Assembly: GCF_002102185.1 (NCBI RefSeq)
Contig: NZ_LQOW01000021.1
Span: 1 to 44,833 of the forward strand
Reading direction: 5' to 3'
DNA from: Mycobacterium fragae
GTDB taxonomy: Bacteria > Actinomycetota > Actinomycetes > Mycobacteriales > Mycobacteriaceae
Length of the DNA: 44,833 bases
Shown here: positions 1 to 9,040 of the stretch, piece by piece
Position numbering within the stretch: the first letter of the stretch is position 1
Layout: each line of letters starts with the position of its first letter
Program-made: the position numbers and the translations under genes
Notes under the pieces: generated by a model
What the model was told of the DNA's origin: nothing
The model's database searches: none
The model's input: the letters and a program-made list of their open reading frames with translations, nothing else

Positions 1-16
1 TCTCCAGCGGCAGACC

Positions 17-51
17 AAAAAGAAAACCCGAACCCTAAACGAGGGTTCGGG
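17..51 (-). terminator. Intrinsic-type terminator hairpin, minus strand
   Basis: A perfect 10-bp stem (27-36 with 42-51) encloses a 5-nt loop. On the minus strand it is followed by a T-rich tract (TTTTCTTTTT, 26 down to 17). It would end minus-strand transcription entering from higher coordinates. It lies just beyond the displaced tRNA 3'-end copy, so it may originally have terminated the tRNA-Ser transcript before the island inserted. That origin is inference. Confidence 0.75.
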
Positions 52-78
52 CTATTCCTATGTCCTGAGACATCACAG

Positions 79-119
79 TGGCGGTGGCGGAGGGATTTGA
101 ACCCTCGGACATGGGTTAC
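79..119. repeat. Distal attachment-site copy (tRNA-Ser 3' end duplicate)
   Basis: Positions 79-110 are identical to 6313-6344, and 111-119 match 6345-6353 except at two bases. The repeat begins exactly at the encoded CCA end of tRNA-Ser(CGA) and covers the acceptor and T-arm. The rest of the tRNA is missing here. This is the standard footprint of a tyrosine-recombinase element that integrated into a tRNA 3' end. The intact copy is at the other boundary. Confidence 0.85.
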
Positions 120-161
120 ACCTGCAACGACCCCTGATGAGTCGCGTCATAGGTGACAGTC

Positions 162-652
162 ATGGTTCATATCCAAAGCGCGTGTGGTCGTTCTCGAAGT
201 CAGCAGTGGTCACCTGTCCGTGACGGCCGCAGCCCGGGCCTACGGGATCTCGCGGCAACACATCTGCCGCCTCCTCAAGCGCTACCAACTCGGTGGCCTC
301 GACGCCTCGAGCCACGCTCCCGACGCCCCGCCAGCAACCGCCGCGCCGTACCCGATGACGTCATCGCCGCCGTCGTGCTGCTGCGCGAAAAGCTCACCGC
401 CGAAGGCCTGGACGCCGGCCCACTGACTCTGCAAACTCACCTGGCTCACCAAGGCCTGCCCGTCCCCTCCACAGCCACCATCCGCCGCATCCTGCACCAC
501 CACGGCCTGATCACACCCCAGCCACGCAAACGCCCAAAAAGCTCCTATCACCGCTTCGCCGCCGAGCAACCAAACGAATGCTGGCAATCAGACTTCACCC
601 ACTGGAACCTGGCCGAAACCAGCGAGGTGGAAATCCTCAACTGGCTCGACGA
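162..652 (+). pseudogene. IS481-family transposase remnant, frameshifted and truncated
   Basis: One frame (from 184) encodes a helix-turn-helix segment containing VTAAARAYGISRQH. The protein then continues in another frame, with LEPRSRRPASNR followed by TIRRILHHHGLI and ECWQSDFTHW, which is the start of the DDE catalytic core. A single missing C near 305-306 explains the switch. Homology stops about 652, just after ILNWLDD, so the rest of the catalytic domain is gone. The remnant cannot encode an active transposase. It sits at the distal end of the tRNA-Ser island and fits serial insertion followed by decay. The family call rests on motif recognition. Confidence 0.8.
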
Positions 653-740
653 CCGCGACGGGCGACGCGGGGGCTGTTTGGCGGGCCAGGGGCAATCGCT
701 ACGGCGCACGCGGTGAACTGGCCGCTTCGGTTCTAGGCGA

Positions 741-2174
741 TTACTCCGACACCATTTCTGGTAAGAATCTACCGCCATCAGCGGGGTCGGCCGCTACAGC
801 TTGTCGAGGTCGCGAATCATGTCGCCGGCGACGCAGATTTGCGGTCGCAACTCGGTAGAAGAACGCGGGGTGCAGCAGGCGGGACGGGGGGTCGACGAGG
901 GCGAAGACCTTGAAGAACTGGCCGCCGACCACGGCATCGGACTCAGATGCGGTCTGCACCCAGTCCACCAGCCGGTTGGTAACACGCATCGACGGGGTCC
1001 GTCGTCCTTCCACCTCTGGGAAAGCCAGGTCAGAGCCAGCCGCGATCTGCCAGGCCACACCGATCGATTTCGCCGCGGCGTGGAAGTAGCGTCGGGGCAG
1101 GTCGGGAACGCCTCGACGCAACGACTCCCGCAGCGCCACAGCGTCCAACGCGGCCACCGACATTCCTTGCCCATAGATCGGGTTGAAACTGCAGATGGCG
1201 TCACCGCTGACCAGCAGGCCGTCGGGGAAGCGGCGCATCTTGTCATAGCGGCGCCATTGGCTGGATGGCATGCGGTGTTGTACCACCGGGGCGATAGGCT
1301 CGCCGGCCCGCACTGCCGTCAGCAAGTGCGCCGGGGCGTACTCCTCGGCGAACGACAGCATTCCGGCCAAATCGCGGGGCGGCTCATGCCCGACCATCCC
1401 GCAGACCGAGAATATCCACGAGTCGTTTTCATAGCCGAAGAGAAACATCCCAGTAGGCCGGCCGGGCGCGGGGCTTATGAGGCACATCATTTCCTTGAGA
1501 GTGCCTGGCGGGATCCGCAGCAGCTGGCTGGTATAGGTCGTGTGCATGACGATGTGGTCCTCAACCGGTCGCCCATAGCCCAGACTTTCCAAGAAGGCCG
1601 GTGTGTGGGCCGCGCGGCCCATGGCGTCCACGACTAGGTCGGCCGTCAACTCCCGTTCGGCGCCGCCGCCGCGGTCGATCACTCGCGCACCGGTGACGCG
1701 TGTGCGATCCGCCGTCGACGTCAGCGCGGCCACGTCCTGGCCGCCGTGGATCGTCATGTTCCCGATCGCCTGCAGGCGCCGCCGGACATGGCACTCCAGA
1801 AATGGCCTGCTCGGCATATACAGCGCCATCGGCTGTGTGGGATCGAGGGCTAACTTGCCTGACCGCAGAAACTCGTGGCCGTTAAGCGAGATGTAGAGCT
1901 TGGAGAGGTCCCCGTCGTCCCAAACCGGAGCGCCGCCGGCGACCAACTCATTAAGAATCCCGGGGAAGAGCTCATCCAGGATCCGAGCCCCGTGCGGCAG
2001 AAGAGTATGAACATGCCGACCCTGCGGTACCCCGCGCCGGTTAGCGGGATCGTCGGGCAACTCATCGCGCTCGACAACCGTGACGGTCCTGAAGTAATCG
2101 GCGAGCACCCTCGCGGTAAGCAGCCCGCCCATGCTCGCACCCAGAACGATCGCACGCTCACCTAGTCGACTCAT
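741..2174 (-). CDS. FAD-dependent monooxygenase/oxidoreductase
   Basis: The N-terminus has a Rossmann FAD-binding fold (AIVLGASMGGLLTARVLADY, a GxSxGG-type variant) with the acidic residue ending the second strand (VVERDEL). A later GDA-type segment (LLVSGDAICSFNPIYGQGMS) resembles the second FAD motif of class A flavin monooxygenases. The protein probably hydroxylates or oxidises a small hydrophobic substrate using FAD and NAD(P)H; the substrate is unknown. The ATG at 2174 is preferred because a purine-rich GGGAGCGAGG precedes it and the FAD motif begins soon after; an upstream in-frame start exists at 2246. The length (477 aa) is ordinary. The gene is divergent from the cyclase-LuxR gene and is cargo of the tRNA-Ser island. 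Confidence 0.75.
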   Translation of the reverse strand: MSRLGERAIVLGASMGGLLTARVLADYFRTVTVVERDELPDDPANRRGVPQGRHVHTLLPHGARILDELFPGILNELVAGGAPVWDDGDLSKLYISLNGHEFLRSGKLALDPTQPMALYMPSRPFLECHVRRRLQAIGNMTIHGGQDVAALTSTADRTRVTGARVIDRGGGAERELTADLVVDAMGRAAHTPAFLESLGYGRPVEDHIVMHTTYTSQLLRIPPGTLKEMMCLISPAPGRPTGMFLFGYENDSWIFSVCGMVGHEPPRDLAGMLSFAEEYAPAHLLTAVRAGEPIAPVVQHRMPSSQWRRYDKMRRFPDGLLVSGDAICSFNPIYGQGMSVAALDAVALRESLRRGVPDLPRRYFHAAAKSIGVAWQIAAGSDLAFPEVEGRRTPSMRVTNRLVDWVQTASESDAVVGGQFFKVFALVDPPSRLLHPAFFYRVATANLRRRRHDSRPRQAVAADPADGGRFLPEMVSE

Positions 2175-2430
2175 CTCAGTGACCCTCGCTCCCTGCTGGA
2201 GAGACGCTTCAGTAACGGCACTGCGCCGCATCGTTCGAGCGTCCAATTTCGCGAGGCACAGAACATCGGTAGGTACTCGTAGATGTGCGAGTTTGGGCTC
2301 GTAGATTTGCCCTGTGGCTGGCGGCTTACGCCAGCTGATGTTTTGGCCACGTGTGGCTGCCCGAGGTGGTTAGCATGAGCGAAAGTGTGGAGTCACGTGC
2401 GAAAACAGTGCCGATGACCGGGGTCGGAGT

Positions 2431-5400
2431 GTGACCGAATTGCTGCCGATGGGAACGGTGACGTTGCTTCTGGCAGACGTCGAGGGCTCCACGCGACTGT
2501 GGGAGACCCAACCCCGCGAGATGGCCGCCGCGATCGTACGCCTGAACCGCACGGTGTCCGAAGTCATCGCCGCCCACGGCGGGGTTAGACCGCTCGAACA
2601 GGGTGAGGGCGACAGTTTTGTCGCTGCGTTTGCCCGTGCTTCTGATTCGGTGGCCGCTGCCCTGCAGTTGCAGCTGGCGCCGCTCGCGCCGATCCGGCTG
2701 CGCATCGGGGTGCATACCGGCGAGGTGCAGCTGCGCGACGAGGGCAACTACGCCGGTCCGACCATCAACCGGACCGCACGCCTGCGCGACCTGGCCCACG
2801 GCGGCCAGACGGTGCTGTCGGGCGCCACCGAGGACATAGTGGTCGACCGTCTCCCGGCCGACGCCTGGCTGACCGATTTGGGGACTCACCCCCTGCGCGA
2901 TCTGCCCCGTCCGGAACGGGTGGTGCAGCTATGCCACCCCGACCTGCGCAACGAGTTCCCGCCATTGCGTACCCCTAAAAGCGTTGGTGCACATAATCTT
3001 CCGGTGCAACTCACCAGTTTCGTTGGGCGCCAAGCAGAGATGCACGAGGTGCGTCAGCTGCTGGCGGATAACCGGCTGGTGACCCTGACCGGTGCCGGCG
3101 GCGCCGGCAAGACCCGCCTCGCCGTTGAGATCGCGGCGCATATCGCGCCCGAGTTCGGTGACGGTGTTTGGTATGTGGATCTGGCGCCGATCACCGATCC
3201 CGGCGTGGTACCGGTCGCGGTGGCCCGTGGGCTCGGTCTGCCCGACCAACCCGGGCGCTCCACGATGGACACGCTGCTGCGGTTTGTTCGCGGCCGCCAG
3301 CTGCTGGTGGTGCTGGACAACTGCGAACACCTGCTCGACGCAACCGCCGAGTTGGCCGTGGCTCTGCTGAGTGGGGCGCCGGGGTTGACCGTGCTGGCCA
3401 CGAGTCGTGAGCCGATCGCGGTGAGTGGCGAGGCGACGTGGCGGGTGCCGTCGCTCTCAGTGGCCGATGCAGCCATCGAGTTGTTCGCCGACCGCGCCCG
3501 CCTGGCCCAGACCGGCTTCACCGTGACTGACGACAACGCCGCGGCCGTGGCCGAGATCTGCCGGCGCCTGGACGGGATGCCGCTAGCAATCGAGTTGGCG
3601 GCGGCGCGGGTGCGCGCCCTATCGCTAGCCGACATTCTCGAGGGTTTGCGTGACCGTTTCCGGCTGTTGACCGGTGGGTCGCGCACCGCGGTGCGCCGTC
3701 AGCAGACGTTGCGTGCCTCGGTGGACTGGTCGCATGCGCTGTTGACCGAGCCCGAGCGGGTCTTGTTTCGTCGGCTGGCGGTGTTTCTGGGTGGGTCCGA
3801 TTTGGAAGCCGCGCAAGCGGTCGCCGGCGGTAGTGATGTGGAGCGCTACCAGGTCCTAGACCAGCTCACGCTGCTGGTCGACAAGTCGCTGGTGGTCACC
3901 GAAGACACCGCCGGCCGTATGCGATACGGGTTACTCGAGACGGTGCGCCAGTACGCGCTGGAAAAACTCCGGGAGTCCGGCGAGGCCAACGCCGTGCGGG
4001 CGCGTCACCGCGATTACTACACGGCGCTGGCGGCCCTGCTCGACACCCCGGGGCGCGCCGACTATGAGCGGCGTCTCGAGCAGGCCGAGACCGAGATTGA
4101 CAACCTGCGCGCCGCGTTCGGGTGGAGCCGCGAAACCTCCGATGTCGAGCCGGCGTTGGCGCTGGCCTCGTCGCTGCAGCCACTGTGGCAAGCGCGGGGA
4201 CGCCTGCGGGAAGGGCTGGTGTGGTTCGACACCGCTCTCGCCGACCTCGACACGCGCCACCCCGAAGTGGCGCCTGCGGTGCGTGCTCGGGCGCTCGCCG
4301 ACCGGGCCATGCTCGCCAACTGGGTGGGCGCCGCGGACAGCCTGCATCAGGCTCAGCAGGCCCTGGCGATCGCCCGCGACGTCGATGACCCGGCCGTGCT
4401 GGCGCGCGCTCTGACCGCCTGCGGCTATACCGCCATTGTCCAAAAGGCCGAGGTGGCGGGGCCGTACTTCGCCGAGGCGCTCGGCCTCGCTCGCGCACTG
4501 GGCGACCGGTGGAGGCTCAGCCAGATCCTCGCCTGCCAGGCGCGCGCGGCGATCTTTGTGGGGAACCCGATCGCGGCGCGCGCGGCCGGCCAAGAAGGAT
4601 GCGACCTCGCCGATGCGATCGGTGACTGGTGGACCTCGCGCCAGTGCCGCTGGTGCCTCGGAATGGCACAGCTATTCCAGGGCGATCTGGCCAGAGCCGC
4701 CGCACAGTTCGACTCGGTGGCCGCCGGGGCCGAGGTGGCCCACGATGGGTTCTTTGAGGCGTATGGCCTTGCGTTTCAGGGCATCGCACTGGCATACCAG
4801 GGTGACACTTGTGCGGCCCGGGCCGTGGCCGACGCGGCCCTCGACGCCGCCGGCGAGCTTGGCGGGATCGCCGCGGGCCTCGCCTACCTCGCGCTGGGCG
4901 GCGCGGCCTTGGCCGCCGGCGATCCTGCGGCGGCGCTGGAAGCGATGGAGTCGGCCTGGCAGCATCTGAGTGTTGTGCCCGTGTTGGCGGCGACGCATCA
5001 CGCCTTGAGTGCGCAGGCCGTGCTGGCGGGCGGGGATCTGCTCGCGGCCCGCCGCTGGGCCGACGACGCTGTGACGACCGCAACCGGTTGGTCCCTCATG
5101 TTGGCGTTGACTGCGCGCACCCGGGTGGCGATCGCGCAGGGCGAACCGGACCAGGCTGAACGCGACGCCCACGAGGCGCTCGCATGTGCCGCCGAAGTTG
5201 GTGCTTACCTGGGCATTTCTGACACTTTGGAGTGCCTCGCCGCTCTGGCCGGCGACGCCGGCAGTCACCGCGAAGCCGCCCGGCTCTTCGGCGCGGCACA
5301 TGCCGCCCGGCAGCACATGGGCGCGGTCCGCTTCAAGGTTCACGACGCCGGCTACGAAGCCTCGGCGGCGGCGCTTCGTGACGCGATGGGCGACGAGGAG

Positions 5401-5688
5401 TTGCAAAGCGCATGGGCTGAGGGCACCGCCCTCTCCACCGAGGAAGCGATCGCGTACGTCCAGCGCGGTCGCGGCGAACGAAAACGCCCGACGAGCGGCT
5501 GGGGCTCGCTCACTCCAACCGAGCGCGCGGTGGTCCGACTGCTCAGCGAGGGACTTGCCAATAAGGACATCGCCACCCGGCTCTTCATCTCACCCCGGAC
5601 CGTGGAAACCCACCTCACCCACGTCTACACCAAGCTCGGCCTCGCCTCGCGCGTGCAACTCGCCCAAGAAGCAGCGCGTCACCCCTGA
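2431..5688 (+). CDS. Cyclase-domain/ATPase/LuxR-type regulator (Rv0386-like)
   Basis: The 1085-aa protein has four parts. A class III nucleotidyl cyclase domain spans about 8-170, with metal-binding Asp16 and Asp61. An NB-ARC/AAA-like ATPase domain has Walker [13 protein letters not shown] and Walker [14 protein letters not shown] long helical TPR-like region follows, and the C-terminus is a LuxR helix-turn-helix ([20 protein letters not shown]). The two purine-specifying residues, usually Lys and Asp, are Gln57 and Asn106 here. That is the pair described for M. tuberculosis Rv0386, which I recall as also 1085 aa. The protein probably senses a ligand and regulates transcription, with weak or altered cyclase activity. 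It starts at GTG 2431; an ATG at 2449 is possible. It lies in the island, divergent from the monooxygenase, which it might control. Confidence 0.85.
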   Translation: MTELLPMGTVTLLLADVEGSTRLWETQPREMAAAIVRLNRTVSEVIAAHGGVRPLEQGEGDSFVAAFARASDSVAAALQLQLAPLAPIRLRIGVHTGEVQLRDEGNYAGPTINRTARLRDLAHGGQTVLSGATEDIVVDRLPADAWLTDLGTHPLRDLPRPERVVQLCHPDLRNEFPPLRTPKSVGAHNLPVQLTSFVGRQAEMHEVRQLLADNRLVTLTGAGGAGKTRLAVEIAAHIAPEFGDGVWYVDLAPITDPGVVPVAVARGLGLPDQPGRSTMDTLLRFVRGRQLLVVLDNCEHLLDATAELAVALLSGAPGLTVLATSREPIAVSGEATWRVPSLSVADAAIELFADRARLAQTGFTVTDDNAAAVAEICRRLDGMPLAIELAAARVRALSLADILEGLRDRFRLLTGGSRTAVRRQQTLRASVDWSHALLTEPERVLFRRLAVFLGGSDLEAAQAVAGGSDVERYQVLDQLTLLVDKSLVVTEDTAGRMRYGLLETVRQYALEKLRESGEANAVRARHRDYYTALAALLDTPGRADYERRLEQAETEIDNLRAAFGWSRETSDVEPALALASSLQPLWQARGRLREGLVWFDTALADLDTRHPEVAPAVRARALADRAMLANWVGAADSLHQAQQALAIARDVDDPAVLARALTACGYTAIVQKAEVAGPYFAEALGLARALGDRWRLSQILACQARAAIFVGNPIAARAAGQEGCDLADAIGDWWTSRQCRWCLGMAQLFQGDLARAAAQFDSVAAGAEVAHDGFFEAYGLAFQGIALAYQGDTCAARAVADAALDAAGELGGIAAGLAYLALGGAALAAGDPAAALEAMESAWQHLSVVPVLAATHHALSAQAVLAGGDLLAARRWADDAVTTATGWSLMLALTARTRVAIAQGEPDQAERDAHEALACAAEVGAYLGISDTLECLAALAGDAGSHREAARLFGAAHAARQHMGAVRFKVHDAGYEASAAALRDAMGDEELQSAWAEGTALSTEEAIAYVQRGRGERKRPTSGWGSLTPTERAVVRLLSEGLANKDIATRLFISPRTVETHLTHVYTKLGLASRVQLAQEAARHP

Positions 5689-5692
5689 CCCA

Positions 5693-5906
5693 TCACGTCG
5701 GCAGTCCAAGCCGCGCTGCCTGCTGGACCCTGTCGAACGCTTCGGCTGGGGTGATCCAGCCCAGCACCCGCCGGGGGCGGTGATTGAGCTTCGCTGCGAC
5801 GGAGTCGAGTTGATCCTGGGTGAGGCTGCCCAGATCCGCGGTTTTATGCAGGTATTGGCGCAGCAGTCGATTGGTGTTCTGCGTTGGTGCCGCGTTGCCA
5901 GGGATG
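5693..5906 (-). pseudogene. IS30-family transposase C-terminal remnant
   Basis: The minus strand encodes HPWQRGTN, then, after one extra base near 5882, continues as NTNRLLRQYL with HRPRRVLGWITPAEAF before a stop at 5693. This is the C-terminal end of IS30-family transposases, including the third catalytic region. Everything upstream of HPWQRG is absent. The copy is therefore truncated and frameshifted and cannot be active. It lies tail-to-tail, 4 bp past the LuxR gene stop, inside the tRNA-Ser island. Confidence 0.8.
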
Positions 5907-6029
5907 GGTTGGTGTCGTGTTCACCCTGTTTTGCCTCCCATCGCTTGGTCGTTGGTCGTAGCCCGTTCATTGCGCAGCGGTTCGCCGCAGACCTGGCAGC
6001 GGGTGGAAATACGGTTCAATGAGTCCTCC
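5907..6029. other. Unassigned junction between two mobile-element remnants
   Basis: This 123-bp stretch lies between the IS30 remnant and the integrase remnant. One minus frame reads through from the integrase and contains the Cys pair CQVCGEPL, but too little is present to assign a domain. It most likely marks where flanking sequence was deleted when the mobile elements decayed. Confidence 0.4.
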
Positions 6030-6189
6030 CAATCGCCACGCATCTTGGAGACCTCTACCTCAGCGCCGAACGCGTCGGCCTCACGCTTGGTCTTGAATCC
6101 GCGTTTGTCCGTCTGCCGGCGATGAGGAGTGCGGTAGCGCACCCGGTAGCGCTTGCCCCCGCGGTCTCGTATGAAACGACCTCAGCCAT
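6030..6189 (-). pseudogene. Tyrosine-type integrase N-terminal remnant, frameshifted
   Basis: From an ATG at 6189 the minus strand starts MAEVVSYETAG. After the loss of one G in a G-run (plus-strand C-run 6156-6160) it continues in the next frame as KRYRVRYRTPHRRQTDKRGF then KTKREADAF and EVSKMRG. This is the arm-type DNA-binding N-terminal domain of actinobacterial phage/island integrases. The core-binding and catalytic domains (R-H-R-Y) are missing. Its position beside the tRNA, transcribed away from it, is where the integrase of a tRNA-integrated element is expected. It is probably the decayed integrase of this island. Confidence 0.8.
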
Positions 6190-6225
6190 GGACAGAAACC
6201 TACCGCCGACCCGTGACGGGGGGTT

Positions 6226-6254
6226 TGGGCAAAATGTGGGCAAACCGTGGGCAA
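6226..6254 (-). promoter_or_regulatory. Three phased TTGCCCA repeats, candidate integrase arm/Xis sites
   Basis: TTGCCCA occurs on the minus strand at 6226-6232, 6237-6243 and 6248-6254, exactly 11 bp apart and therefore on one face of the helix. The array lies between the tRNA-Ser attachment site and the integrase start. Arm-type integrase sites or excisionase sites are expected there; autoregulation of the integrase promoter is also possible. The pattern is seen directly and the function is inferred. Confidence 0.6.
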
Positions 6255-6312
6255 CACGGGTCGCAGCCAACCGAGATAGCGCCGTTCAGCTGGGCATATA
6301 GGGGAGTGGTTA

Positions 6313-6353
6313 TGGCGGTGGCGGAGGGATTTGAACCCTCGGACGGGGGTTAC
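6313..6353. repeat. Proximal attachment site in intact tRNA-Ser
   Basis: This is the partner of the 79-119 repeat: 32 identical bases, then two mismatches within the last nine. It covers the CCA end, acceptor 3' strand, T-arm and part of the variable arm of tRNA-Ser(CGA). The two copies bound about 6.2 kb of mobile and accessory DNA. Confidence 0.85.
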
Positions 6354-6403
6354 CCGTCACACGCTTTCGAGGCGTGCTCCTTAGGCCGCTCGGACACGCC
6401 ACC
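6313..6403 (-). tRNA. serX: tRNA-Ser (anticodon CGA)
   Basis: The minus strand folds as a class II tRNA. The acceptor is GGTGGCG pairing with CGCCACC, the anticodon CGA lies in the loop CTCGAAA, a long variable arm is present, the T-loop is GTTCAAATC, and CCA is encoded. It reads UCG codons. It is the integration target of the adjacent island. In M. tuberculosis the equivalent tRNA also neighbours an integrase fragment (Rv3751, from memory), which supports a recurrent integration hotspot. The symbol serX is recalled by synteny. Confidence 0.93.
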
Positions 6404-6432
6404 GCCGGACAGCTTACCGAACGCTGCGGGGC

Positions 6433-6891
6433 TCACCCCAATCGCTGGCGGGCGAAGAATTCCTCCAACAGCGCGGCGCACTCGTCGGCCAGTACCCCAC
6501 CGCGGACCTCCGGCCGGTGGTTGAGCCTGCGGTCACGCACCACGTCCCACAGTGACCCGACCGCGCCGGTTTTGGGCTCCCAGGCCCCGAACACCAGCCG
6601 CTCGACCCGGGCCAGCACCAACGCGCCAGCGCACATCGTGCAGGGCTCGACGGTGACCGCCAGGGTCGCTCCCGACAGTCGCCATCCGTCACCGAGGGCG
6701 CGGGCCGCGGCCCGCATCGCCAGGATCTCCGCGTGCGCGGTCGGATCACCAAGTGCCTCACGGGCATTCACCGCGCGGGCCAGCTCGGTTCCGTCGGCGC
6801 CGACGACCACCGCCCCCACCGGCACGTCGCGCGGGCCCGCCGTAGCAGCAACCGCGAGCGCGGCGCGAATCAGGTCTTCGTCGGCGATCAC
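6433..6891 (-). CDS. tadA: tRNA adenosine(34) deaminase TadA
   Basis: The 152-aa protein has the zinc-dependent cytidine/adenosine deaminase fold. The motif HAE (His53, catalytic Glu55) and PCTMC (Cys84, Cys87) supply the zinc ligands and the proton shuttle. It converts A34 to inosine in tRNA-Arg(ACG), and a gene for that tRNA lies in this same window at 38804. Starting at GTG 6891, it overlaps the stop of the upstream gene by 4 nt, so the two are translationally coupled. It corresponds to Rv3752c by order and size. Confidence 0.92.
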   Translation of the reverse strand: MIADEDLIRAALAVAATAGPRDVPVGAVVVGADGTELARAVNAREALGDPTAHAEILAMRAAARALGDGWRLSGATLAVTVEPCTMCAGALVLARVERLVFGAWEPKTGAVGSLWDVVRDRRLNHRPEVRGGVLADECAALLEEFFARQRLG

Positions 6892-7400
6892 CGACCGAGA
6901 CGGTCGAGCACCGCCGAAAGTTCATCGGCGAAACCCATCTCGCGGGCGATGCGGCCCAGCTGCTCGTCGGCGTACAGATCGGTCTCATCGAGGATGACGC
7001 CCAGCACCGCCTCGGGCAGCCCGACATCGGACAGCAACCCGAGATCACCCTCCTCGAACGGTTCGGCGTCTTCGAGGTCTTCCGGCTCGATGTCGGCGTC
7101 GAGGTTGTCCAGCACTTCGGCGGCGATGTCGTAGTCGAGCGCAGCCGTCGCGTCCGAGAGCAGCAGCCTGGTTCCCGCCGGCCCCGGCCGCACGATGACG
7201 AAGAACTCATCGTCGACATCGAGCAAGCCGAAAACCGCGCCGGCGCTGCGCAATTCGCGCAATTCGGTCTCAGCGGCAGCCAAACTGGTCAGCGCCTTAC
7301 GCCGCATCGGAGCGCAGAGCCACTTGCCGTCTTCGCGCACGACGGCAACCCCGAACCCCTCGGGGGTGTCGGCCTGCGCGGAGGCCCGCTGTGCTCCCAT
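6888..7400 (-). CDS. TadA-associated conserved protein (Rv3753c-like)
   Basis: This 170-aa acidic cytosolic protein has no recognised catalytic motif. It begins MGAQRASAQADTPEGFGVAV, then has an alpha/beta segment (EFFVIVRPGPAGTRLLLSD) and a very acidic middle (about 105-130). Actinobacteria commonly encode this family immediately upstream of tadA, where it is called a tRNA adenosine deaminase-associated protein. Here the 4-nt GTGA overlap with tadA supports co-expression and perhaps complex formation. Its biochemical role is unknown to me. Confidence 0.8.
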   Translation of the reverse strand: MGAQRASAQADTPEGFGVAVVREDGKWLCAPMRRKALTSLAAAETELRELRSAGAVFGLLDVDDEFFVIVRPGPAGTRLLLSDATAALDYDIAAEVLDNLDADIEPEDLEDAEPFEEGDLGLLSDVGLPEAVLGVILDETDLYADEQLGRIAREMGFADELSAVLDRLGR

Positions 7401-7478
7401 GGCCGCCTAGGCTAGTCCCTGACCAGCCCATTGACCAGCGAATCGACGTCGCCTACCGGCAGCGACGCTCCCCGCTGG

Positions 7479-8468
7479 ATGTGCCAACCTTGGAGGGTGG
7501 CTGGGACTGTTTCCAAGACACCGGTGTGCGTGCTGGGCCTCGGGCTCATCGGCGGCTCGATCATGCGGGCGGCCACCGCGGCCGGATACCAGGTCTTCGG
7601 CTACAACCGGTCGGTGGAGGGGGTGCAGGCGGCCCGGTTCGACGGGTTCGACGCCACCACCGACCTGAGCGAGGCGCTGACCCGCGCCGCCGATGCCAGG
7701 GCGCTGATCGTTCTCGCCGTGCCCATGCCGGCGTTGCCTCTGCTGCTCACCCACATCCGCGAATCGGCCCCCGACTGCCCGCTGACCGACGTCACCAGCG
7801 TCAAAAGCGCGGTCCTCGACGAGGTGACCGCCGCCGGTCTCGTGCCCGGCTTCGTCGGGGGCCATCCGATGACGGGCACCGCCCACTCGGGGTGGGCCGC
7901 CGGCCATGCCCGGCTGTTCACCGGTGCCCCATGGGTTATCAGCGTCGACGACCATGTGGACCCGCAAGTCTGGTCGATGGTGATGACGCTGGCGCTGGAC
8001 TGCGGCTCGGTCGTGGTACCGGCCCGATCCGACGAGCACGACGCAGCCGCGGCTGCCATCTCGCATCTGCCCCATCTGCTCGCCGAGGCGCTGGCCGTCA
8101 CCGCGTCCGAAGTTCCGTTGGCCTTCGCCCTGGCCGCGGGATCGTTCCGCGACGGCACGCGGGTGGCGGGCAGCGCGCCAGACCTGGTGCGAGCCATGTG
8201 CGAAGCCAACGCCGGCCAACTGCTGCCGACGGTGGACCGGGCCATCGAATTGCTGACTAATGCCCGGGAGTCATTGGCGCACAACAACTCCGTGGCCGAG
8301 CTCGCCGAGGCCGGGCACGCGGCCCGCACCCGTTATGACAGCTTCGCGCGGCCGGAAATCGTCACGGTGTTCATCGGCGCCGACAATTGGCGCGAGGAGC
8401 TGGCCGCGCAGGGCCGGGCCGGCGGAGTGATCAGATCCGCTCTGCCAAGCCTGGATAGTCCACGATGA
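7479..8468 (+). CDS. tyrA: Prephenate dehydrogenase
   Basis: It oxidatively decarboxylates prephenate to 4-hydroxyphenylpyruvate with NAD+ in tyrosine biosynthesis. The N-terminal Rossmann motif GLGLIGGS lies near the start. The conserved segments [16 protein letters not shown] and [13 protein letters not shown] form the substrate and catalytic region (His of GGHPM), and an all-helical dimerisation domain follows. The start is uncertain: TTG 7431, ATG 7479 and GTG 7497 are in frame, and ATG 7479 is chosen because it removes a non-conserved leader. The 3' end overlaps the convergent gene by 38 nt. It corresponds to Rv3754. No ACT domain is evident. Confidence 0.9.
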   Translation: MCQPWRVAGTVSKTPVCVLGLGLIGGSIMRAATAAGYQVFGYNRSVEGVQAARFDGFDATTDLSEALTRAADARALIVLAVPMPALPLLLTHIRESAPDCPLTDVTSVKSAVLDEVTAAGLVPGFVGGHPMTGTAHSGWAAGHARLFTGAPWVISVDDHVDPQVWSMVMTLALDCGSVVVPARSDEHDAAAAAISHLPHLLAEALAVTASEVPLAFALAAGSFRDGTRVAGSAPDLVRAMCEANAGQLLPTVDRAIELLTNARESLAHNNSVAELAEAGHAARTRYDSFARPEIVTVFIGADNWREELAAQGRAGGVIRSALPSLDSPR

Positions 8469-9036
8469 ACCCATCGGTGTCGACGGTGAGCGTGGTGTCA
8501 GACACCGGCGAACGCACCTTGATCTTCTCCGCACTCGCCGGGGCCGCGCTGCTGTAGCTGACCATTGCCGAGTCGACGGAGAGATCCGGCAGCGTCACGT
8601 AAATCGTCGGCACCGTGATCGACCCCGGCCCTTCGATCAGGCCGCAGCGGCGGATCGGCAACGCGTTGAAGAACGGGCTGAAAACCACATCGACGTCGAG
8701 CGCACCGTCGAAGGCGGCCCGGGACTCCCCGCGGTGGTCGGTGACCAGCCACATGTTCTCCTCGTCGCGGGCGACGGAGAGCTGGCGTTCACGCTCGGCC
8801 AATGTGACGGTCATCCCGAGTCGCTTGGTTGCGCCGGTCTCATCGGTCTGCAAGTCGTAGTAGGCGCCGAACGCCGGGTGGGTCTCGGCGGCTGCCGCGA
8901 CGATGCGGCCGTTGGCCTTGATCCGCTTGCCGGACAACTGCACTCGCACCGATTCCATGCGCGAGGCATCGGGTGCGCGCCAGGTCAATATCGCCGACCA
9001 GGAGCTCGGCGTCGCGTCCGTAGGGGCTGGGCTCAC
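8431..9036 (-). CDS. Putative glycolipid-binding domain protein (Rv3755c-like)
   Basis: The 201-aa protein resembles the putative glycolipid-binding family (Pfam Glycolipid_bind, formerly DUF1089). Typical features are the N-terminal [19 protein letters not shown], then [12 protein letters not shown], then [12 protein letters not shown] and [13 protein letters not shown]. It is mostly beta-strand and has no signal peptide or membrane helix. The function is not established; ligand binding to a glycolipid is the family-level suggestion. Its 3' end overlaps tyrA by 38 nt in convergent orientation. It lies 4 bp upstream of nothing in its own direction except tyrA's antisense, so it is probably monocistronic or the tail of the proXVWZ transcript, whose last stop is at 9041. 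Confidence 0.7.
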   Translation of the reverse strand: MSPAPTDATPSSWSAILTWRAPDASRMESVRVQLSGKRIKANGRIVAAAAETHPAFGAYYDLQTDETGATKRLGMTVTLAERERQLSVARDEENMWLVTDHRGESRAAFDGALDVDVVFSPFFNALPIRRCGLIEGPGSITVPTIYVTLPDLSVDSAMVSYSSAAPASAEKIKVRSPVSDTTLTVDTDGFIVDYPGLAERI

Positions 9037-9040
9037 GCGT

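Noticed and set aside
801..1637. Long plus-strand open frame across the monooxygenase gene
   Set aside because: It is the shadow of the minus-strand monooxygenase; its sequence has no recognisable domain and is rich in His/Arg as expected for antisense.
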